Shown: piece by piece, positions 60,491-64,000 of the stretch
Position numbering within the stretch: position 1 is the first letter of the stretch
Layout of the letters: every line of letters starts with the position of its first letter
Assembly: GCF_900103285.1 (NCBI RefSeq)
Contig: NZ_FNGS01000006.1
Coordinates: 186,001 to 250,000, forward strand
Length of the DNA stretch: 64,000 bases
From: Siphonobacter aquaeclarae
Lineage (GTDB): Bacteria; Bacteroidota; Bacteroidia; Cytophagales; Spirosomataceae
Reading direction: 5' to 3'
The notes under the pieces: model-generated
The model's input: only the letters and a program-made list of their open reading frames with translations
The model's database searches: none
Told to the model about the DNA's origin: nothing
Translations under genes and position numbers: made by a program

Positions 60491-61014
60491 TCCCACAACT
60501 GCCTCGCCTCATTCTTAACCGCATTCAGCGTTTCCTGCCAAAGTTCGGAGGGGCGGCCGACGGCGTGTTCACCGATTTTGCGGGCGAGTTCAATCGCCGG
60601 CGCGTCCGGAGATACCTCGGCGGCGGCTTTGTTCACGAGAGAAGTCAGCTCATGGGAAACCAGGCGTACCCGGTCCCACAGCTCATTACTGACATACATC
60701 TGCTGGGCAGCGTTGTGGTGTACTTCTTCGCGGATTTCGGCGACGAGTACCTGCTGCAAATCCAGGGAAGTAACAACCTGTGGAACATTGCGGAGCAAAA
60801 GCGCGTTCGGACTGAGGCGTTCCAGCAACAGGCTCAGCCGCTCGTAGGCCTGCAGCCGCAGCGGCAATACCTGACGAAAGGCTTCGGACCGCGTCTCCTG
60901 TTGTTTTTCAATGAGTTGTTTGTTGAGAAACGCCCGGACGACCTGAAAAACGGCATACAGTACCAGGCCCGCGGGCAGCAGCACCTTGATCAGATCGCTG
61001 AATACATCGTACAT
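60487..61014 (-). CDS. membrane-anchored coiled-coil protein of unknown function
   Basis: 175 aa from the ATG at 61014 (MYDVFSDLIKVLLPAGLVLYAVFQVVRAF). One N-terminal membrane helix is followed by a long helical cytoplasmic part (RLQAYERLSLLLERLSPNALLLR, EIREEVHHNAAQQMYVSNELWDRV). This resembles a conserved uncharacterised Bacteroidota family; function unknown. The longer upstream frame has no supporting features. Confidence 0.75.
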   Translation of the reverse strand: MYDVFSDLIKVLLPAGLVLYAVFQVVRAFLNKQLIEKQQETRSEAFRQVLPLRLQAYERLSLLLERLSPNALLLRNVPQVVTSLDLQQVLVAEIREEVHHNAAQQMYVSNELWDRVRLVSHELTSLVNKAAAEVSPDAPAIELARKIGEHAVGRPSELWQETLNAVKNEARQLWE

Positions 61015-61135
61015 AGGAAAGTGATAAATCAACGGGTTAGCACCGGGTAGTCCTGGAAAAATCAGACCCCGTCCGGATACTCCGGCGGCCCAAAAGTAGA
61101 AAAAGGAGCGGCTCAGGCTGCATCCTGCGTGGTAA

Positions 61136-61423
61136 ATGATCGAGAAAGAATTGATTTCGCTGACTCCGGAAGCCAGCCGGCAGATCCGGGCCATCATCGA
61201 CGAGAAGGGCCTTCCGCCCTTCTACGGCCTCCGGGTGGGGCTGAAGGGAGCGGCCTGCGGTGCGTCGTACCTGCTGGGTTTTGATACCGAAAACAAGGAC
61301 GAGGACGACCATTTTGAGGTCGAAGGCATTCCCGTCTTCGTCAACCGCCGCCACCTGATGTACCTGATCGGCGTGACGATTGATTTCGAAGAAGGCGGGG
61401 AGGGGTTCGTCTTCCGGAAATAA
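61136..61423 (+). CDS. IscA/HesB-like protein lacking the C-terminal CxC
   Basis: 95 aa. Fold-specific segments of A-type iron-sulfur carriers are present (LTPEASRQIRAIIDEKG, LRVGLKGAACGASYLLGFD, IPVFVNRRHLMYLIGVTIDFEE, GFVFRK). The protein stops just where the usual NPNxxxxCGCG tail should follow, so two of the three cluster ligands are missing; one Cys (AACGAS) remains. A terminator overlaps the stop, so this is unlikely to be a frameshift artefact. It may be a divergent carrier or a non-cluster relative. Confidence 0.82.
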   Translation: MIEKELISLTPEASRQIRAIIDEKGLPPFYGLRVGLKGAACGASYLLGFDTENKDEDDHFEVEGIPVFVNRRHLMYLIGVTIDFEEGGEGFVFRK

Positions 61424-61450
61424 AAAATCCCGCACGCGGCAGGATTTTTT
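61422..61450. terminator. terminator overlapping the IscA-like stop codon
   Basis: AAAAAATCC (61422-61430) pairs with GGATTTTTT (61442-61450), so it can act on both strands, ending the convergent gene at 61456 as well. Confidence 0.85.
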
Positions 61451-61455
61451 ACGGG

Positions 61456-62019
61456 CTATTCGTCTTCCACTTTGACGTGGCCCCAATTCTCGCCTGAACG
61501 GATACGGTTCAGCTGGGTATGCGTAATGCCGAATTGCTTGGCGATCATCTTGAGCCGGTTTTTGTCGCTCTTGAGCATCTTTTTGATCATGATCACCTTG
61601 CTCTCCGTCAGTTTGTAGTTTTTGGTACGTTTCGGACGGGGCTTTTCCTGGGGATTGGTGCGGTGGTGTTCCGTCATCTCATCCCGGGTAACCCACTTGA
61701 GGTTTTCCCAGTGATTATTCAGCTTGTCGTGATCGCGGTGAATGATAAATTTCTGCCCCGGATCGTCCTTCGGGACAAAAAAATCCGCAACAAGCCGGTG
61801 AAGATACCGGTTAATAACCTTGCCGCCTTTAATCCGGATGTTCAGGGACCGATATCCCTGAATCACAGAGCCTTTGATTACTTCACCCTCAGGGTTATTC
61901 TGAAAACTACGAAGACGTCCATAATTCGAAACTTCGTAACGGGGAGGGTTTTCTACTCCTTCAAACGGAATTTCAACCCACTTTTCATTCCAAAAACTAC
62001 CAGTTCTCTTCTCGCTCAT
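61456..62019 (-). CDS. free-standing NUMOD4/HNH-type endonuclease-like protein
   Basis: 187 aa. An N-terminal NUMOD4-like module (EKWVEIPFEGVENPPRYEVSNYGRLRSF) precedes an HNH_3-like nuclease core (YLHRLVADFFVP, IIHRDHDKLNNHWENLKWVT). A C-terminal NUMOD-type helix-turn-helix follows (IAKQFGITHTQLNRIRSGENWGHV). This is the layout of homing endonucleases from introns or phages, but no intron is visible around it. Confidence 0.85.
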   Translation of the reverse strand: MSEKRTGSFWNEKWVEIPFEGVENPPRYEVSNYGRLRSFQNNPEGEVIKGSVIQGYRSLNIRIKGGKVINRYLHRLVADFFVPKDDPGQKFIIHRDHDKLNNHWENLKWVTRDEMTEHHRTNPQEKPRPKRTKNYKLTESKVIMIKKMLKSDKNRLKMIAKQFGITHTQLNRIRSGENWGHVKVEDE

Positions 62020-62228
62020 GGTTCAATAATTAACAACCGTTCAAATTATTTGACGGGTTAACGGAAATACTTGTCAGCTAGAAAATTGGTTTCGGGCGGG
62101 CGACGATGAAGACAGATACTTTCCTGAGTAGTGACGGTAAGGCTTAATATTCATCACTCAAAACCAGCTCGAATATCGTAAGAATTTTAATAAGAACTTT
62201 GCGGCAACTTGCAAAAAATTTCAAATCG

Positions 62229-62585
62229 ATGAAAACAGTCGTTATAGGAGCTTCCACCAACCCCGCCCGATACGCTTTTCTGGCTGCTAATCGTCTTTTA
62301 CAGCACGGCCACGAGGTTGAACTCGTTGGAAAAGAGCAAGGTGAGGTCGCCGGTATTCCGATTCAAACAGGTCAACCGGCCCTGAAAAACATAGATACAA
62401 TTACTCTGTATCTGAACCCCGTTCGCCAGCAGCCGGTCTATGACTATCTGCTCAGCCTGCATCCGCGCCGGATCATCTTCAACCCGGGTACGGAGAATCC
62501 CGAACTCGCCCGTCTTGCCGAAGCGCAGGGCATTGAAACAACGGAAGCCTGTACGCTGGTATTGCTCGCGACCGGCCAGTACTGA
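62229..62585 (+). CDS. CoA-binding (YccU-like) protein
   Basis: 118 aa with a Rossmann-type CoA-binding domain: VVIGASTNPARYAFLAANRLLQHGHEV, then ITLYLNP and IIFNPGTENPELARLAEAQGIE. It is a stand-alone single-domain member of the succinyl-CoA-synthetase alpha-like superfamily; the physiological role is not established. Start ATG at 62229. Confidence 0.88.
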   Translation: MKTVVIGASTNPARYAFLAANRLLQHGHEVELVGKEQGEVAGIPIQTGQPALKNIDTITLYLNPVRQQPVYDYLLSLHPRRIIFNPGTENPELARLAEAQGIETTEACTLVLLATGQY

Positions 62586-62670
62586 TTACGCGGTCGTACC
62601 TGTTCATACGACGGACGTCATTGTATTTAGACGCGGCATGTAGGTCTTTGGTAAAATCGCCGGAATAAAC

Positions 62671-62718
62671 CTGGTAAACGAAAAGGGAGCGCAACAGCGC
62701 TCCCTTTTCGTTTACCAG
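62671..62718. terminator. 22-bp perfect stem-loop, bidirectional terminator
   Basis: 62671-62692 pairs exactly with 62697-62718 (loop AACA). It includes the fabH stop codon and lies between convergent genes. Confidence 0.88.
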
Positions 62719-63713
62719 CGGATCAGGGCCGAGCCCCAGGTAAAACCGCTTCCGAAGGCTGCCAGGCAGATTAGCTGCCCCGGCTGCACCCGTCCGGATT
62801 CCCAGGCTTCGGTCAGCGCGATCGGGATCGAGGCCGCCGTGGTATTTCCGTATTTCTGAATATTATTGAAGACCTTCTCAGGCGCCAGCCCCATCGATTG
62901 CCGGACATATTCCGAAATCCGCAGGTTGGCCTGATGCGGTACCAGCAGGTCTACGTCCTCCGGCGTCAGCCCGTTTTTGTCGAGCGCTTCGCGGATGACT
63001 TCCGGAAATCGCACCACCGCGTGCTTGAAAACGGCGTTGCCCTGCATCAGTACTTCCATTTCGGACGGATCTTCCATGGCGGTACTGAACCAGCGGCCCG
63101 GGCGACTGCTTCCCGGCCCTTTGACAAACAATTCTTCGGCGTATTGCCCGTCGGCATGCAGGTGCGTTGACAGTATCCGGTGCGCCGGATCTTCAGTAGC
63201 CTGTACGACTGCTGCGCCGGCGCCGTCTCCGAAGATGACGGCAACGCCGCGTCCTTCGGTACTGGGGTTCAGAAAAGACGACTGAATTTCGGCTCCCACA
63301 ACGAGTATATTGCGGTACATGCCGGAACGGATGTACTGATCGGCTACTGACAGCGCATACACAAACCCGGAACACTGATCCCGGATATCCAGCACGCCGA
63401 TCCCGGAGATACCCAGTTCGCGCTGCATGGCGAAGCCGGGGCCGGGAAAGTAATAGTCAGGGGTGATCGTCGCATAGACGATAAAATCGACATCCTGAGG
63501 CGCCAGCCCGGCGCGTTCCAGCGCCGTACGCGACGCCTGCGCAGCCATGCTGGCGTTGGTATCCTTGCCGGGCGTAAAGTACCGCCGTTCGCGGATACCG
63601 GTGCGTTCGACAATCCACGCGTCCGACGTATCAAAACGCTGTTCAAGATCCTGATTGGTAATCCTGTTTTCGGGGACGTAGTAACCCAGTCCCGTTATCT
63701 GAGAATAAGGCAT
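62712..63713 (-). CDS. fabH: 3-oxoacyl-ACP synthase III (KAS III)
   Basis: 333 aa from the ATG at 63713. Catalytic triad in context: Cys in IRDQCSGFVYAL, His in LVPHQANLRI, Asn in YGNTTAASIP. It condenses acetyl-CoA or a branched acyl-CoA with malonyl-ACP to start fatty-acid synthesis. Monocistronic by appearance; a housekeeping accBC/plsX neighbourhood is absent, so this may be a second, specialised copy. Confidence 0.92.
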   Translation of the reverse strand: MPYSQITGLGYYVPENRITNQDLEQRFDTSDAWIVERTGIRERRYFTPGKDTNASMAAQASRTALERAGLAPQDVDFIVYATITPDYYFPGPGFAMQRELGISGIGVLDIRDQCSGFVYALSVADQYIRSGMYRNILVVGAEIQSSFLNPSTEGRGVAVIFGDGAGAAVVQATEDPAHRILSTHLHADGQYAEELFVKGPGSSRPGRWFSTAMEDPSEMEVLMQGNAVFKHAVVRFPEVIREALDKNGLTPEDVDLLVPHQANLRISEYVRQSMGLAPEKVFNNIQKYGNTTAASIPIALTEAWESGRVQPGQLICLAAFGSGFTWGSALIRW

Positions 63714-63892
63714 GTGCAAAGCTAGCAAGACCGCAAAAATAGGACTATTTCCTTTTTTATTGGATTGAAAAGCGGCGAAATGGCTGACTTATCTCAAGCA
63801 GAAAGTATAAATGCCTGAATAACAGTCAATTGTAAGGGGAATAGCGGAAGTCCCCTGCGCCGGCGGAAGGAGGGAAGTACCGGCAGGAAGAA

Positions 63893-63917
63893 AAAAGCCC
63901 GGCATTACCGGGCTTTC
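63893..63917 (-). terminator. terminator after purS
   Basis: AAAGCCCGG / CCGGGCTTT with a 5-nt loop; on the minus strand it is followed by T. Confidence 0.85.
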
Positions 63918-63924
63918 GGGAGAA

Positions 63925-64000
63925 TTACAGCGGCTTGACGACGAAATCGAACGATTCCATAATCAGGTTGGCGAGGAGCTTTTCGCAGGCTGTTTTAACC
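63925..64000 (-). CDS. purS: phosphoribosylformylglycinamidine synthase subunit PurS, C-terminal end (partial)
   Basis: Only the last 24 codons are inside the window. They read KTACEKLLANLIMESFDFVV and then KPL, matching the C-terminus of PurS, the small subunit that bridges PurL and PurQ in purine synthesis. The rest lies to the right of the window. Confidence 0.6.
   Translation of the reverse strand, partial: VKTACEKLLANLIMESFDFVVKPL

Overview
The window reads as a chromosomal segment of a Bacteroidota bacterium, most likely Cytophagales (Spirosoma/Larkinella-like; genus not provable from sequence alone). The grounds are: TAnnTTTG-type -7 promoter elements, few Shine-Dalgarno motifs, DUF4369/TlpA-like thioredoxins, a type IX secretion C-terminal domain, a 7TM-DISM-type histidine kinase, and a moderately GC-rich host background interrupted by clearly AT-rich accessory patches.

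Left host arm (1-25.6 kb): the 3' part of a GH130 glycoside phosphorylase; a marR-tolC-MFP-RND efflux operon with palindromes at both ends of marR; a FAD oxidoreductase; then a signalling block. That block holds two secreted caspase-fold proteases in independent regulatory operons. The first is sigma factor / TPR anti-sigma-like protein / caspase (10.1-13.6 kb). The second is caspase / LuxR response regulator / 7TM histidine kinase (15.7-19.5 kb). After them come two tandem DUF4369-thioredoxin paralogues, a lipoprotein, a 1.2 kb AT-rich stretch without a credible gene, a CPBP protease and a GNAT enzyme.

Accessory region (25.6-51.6 kb): an AT-rich lipoprotein and a multiply broken secreted protease with a T9SS tail, then a prophage-like element of about 23.5 kb. 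A tyrosine recombinase beside tRNA-Thr(CGT) marks its right end. Its morphogenesis genes all lie on the + strand but in mirror order: tail, tape measure, tail spike, capsid protease, scaffold, capsid, terminase. I recognise no portal, repressor, replication or lysis genes. Three AT-rich cargo genes interrupt it. An ApeA-like HEPN protein and a KAP-type P-loop NTPase (both minus strand) sit where the last tail gene appears truncated; an unrecognised 363-aa protein lies between terminase and integrase. The first two are candidate anti-phage defence genes. Other features are perfect stem-loops between most structural genes, a self-contained cassette with its own promoter/operator and four helically phased GTCCGG repeats, and an A9 run that could join two small ORFs by -1 frameshifting.

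Right host arm (51.6-64 kb): tRNA-Thr, a sugar dehydrogenase, an amidohydrolase, a DoxX/HxlR divergent pair, an S74-chaperone surface protein, tRNA-Arg(CCT), hflX, metF, an HMG-CoA-lyase-like gene, a short IscA-like protein, a free-standing NUMOD4/HNH protein, a CoA-binding protein, fabH, and the end of purS. Across the two host arms there are five long inverted repeats whose arms are built from short tandem units of 7, 9 or 14 nt. Four lie at or near gene 3' ends and one lies between divergent genes.
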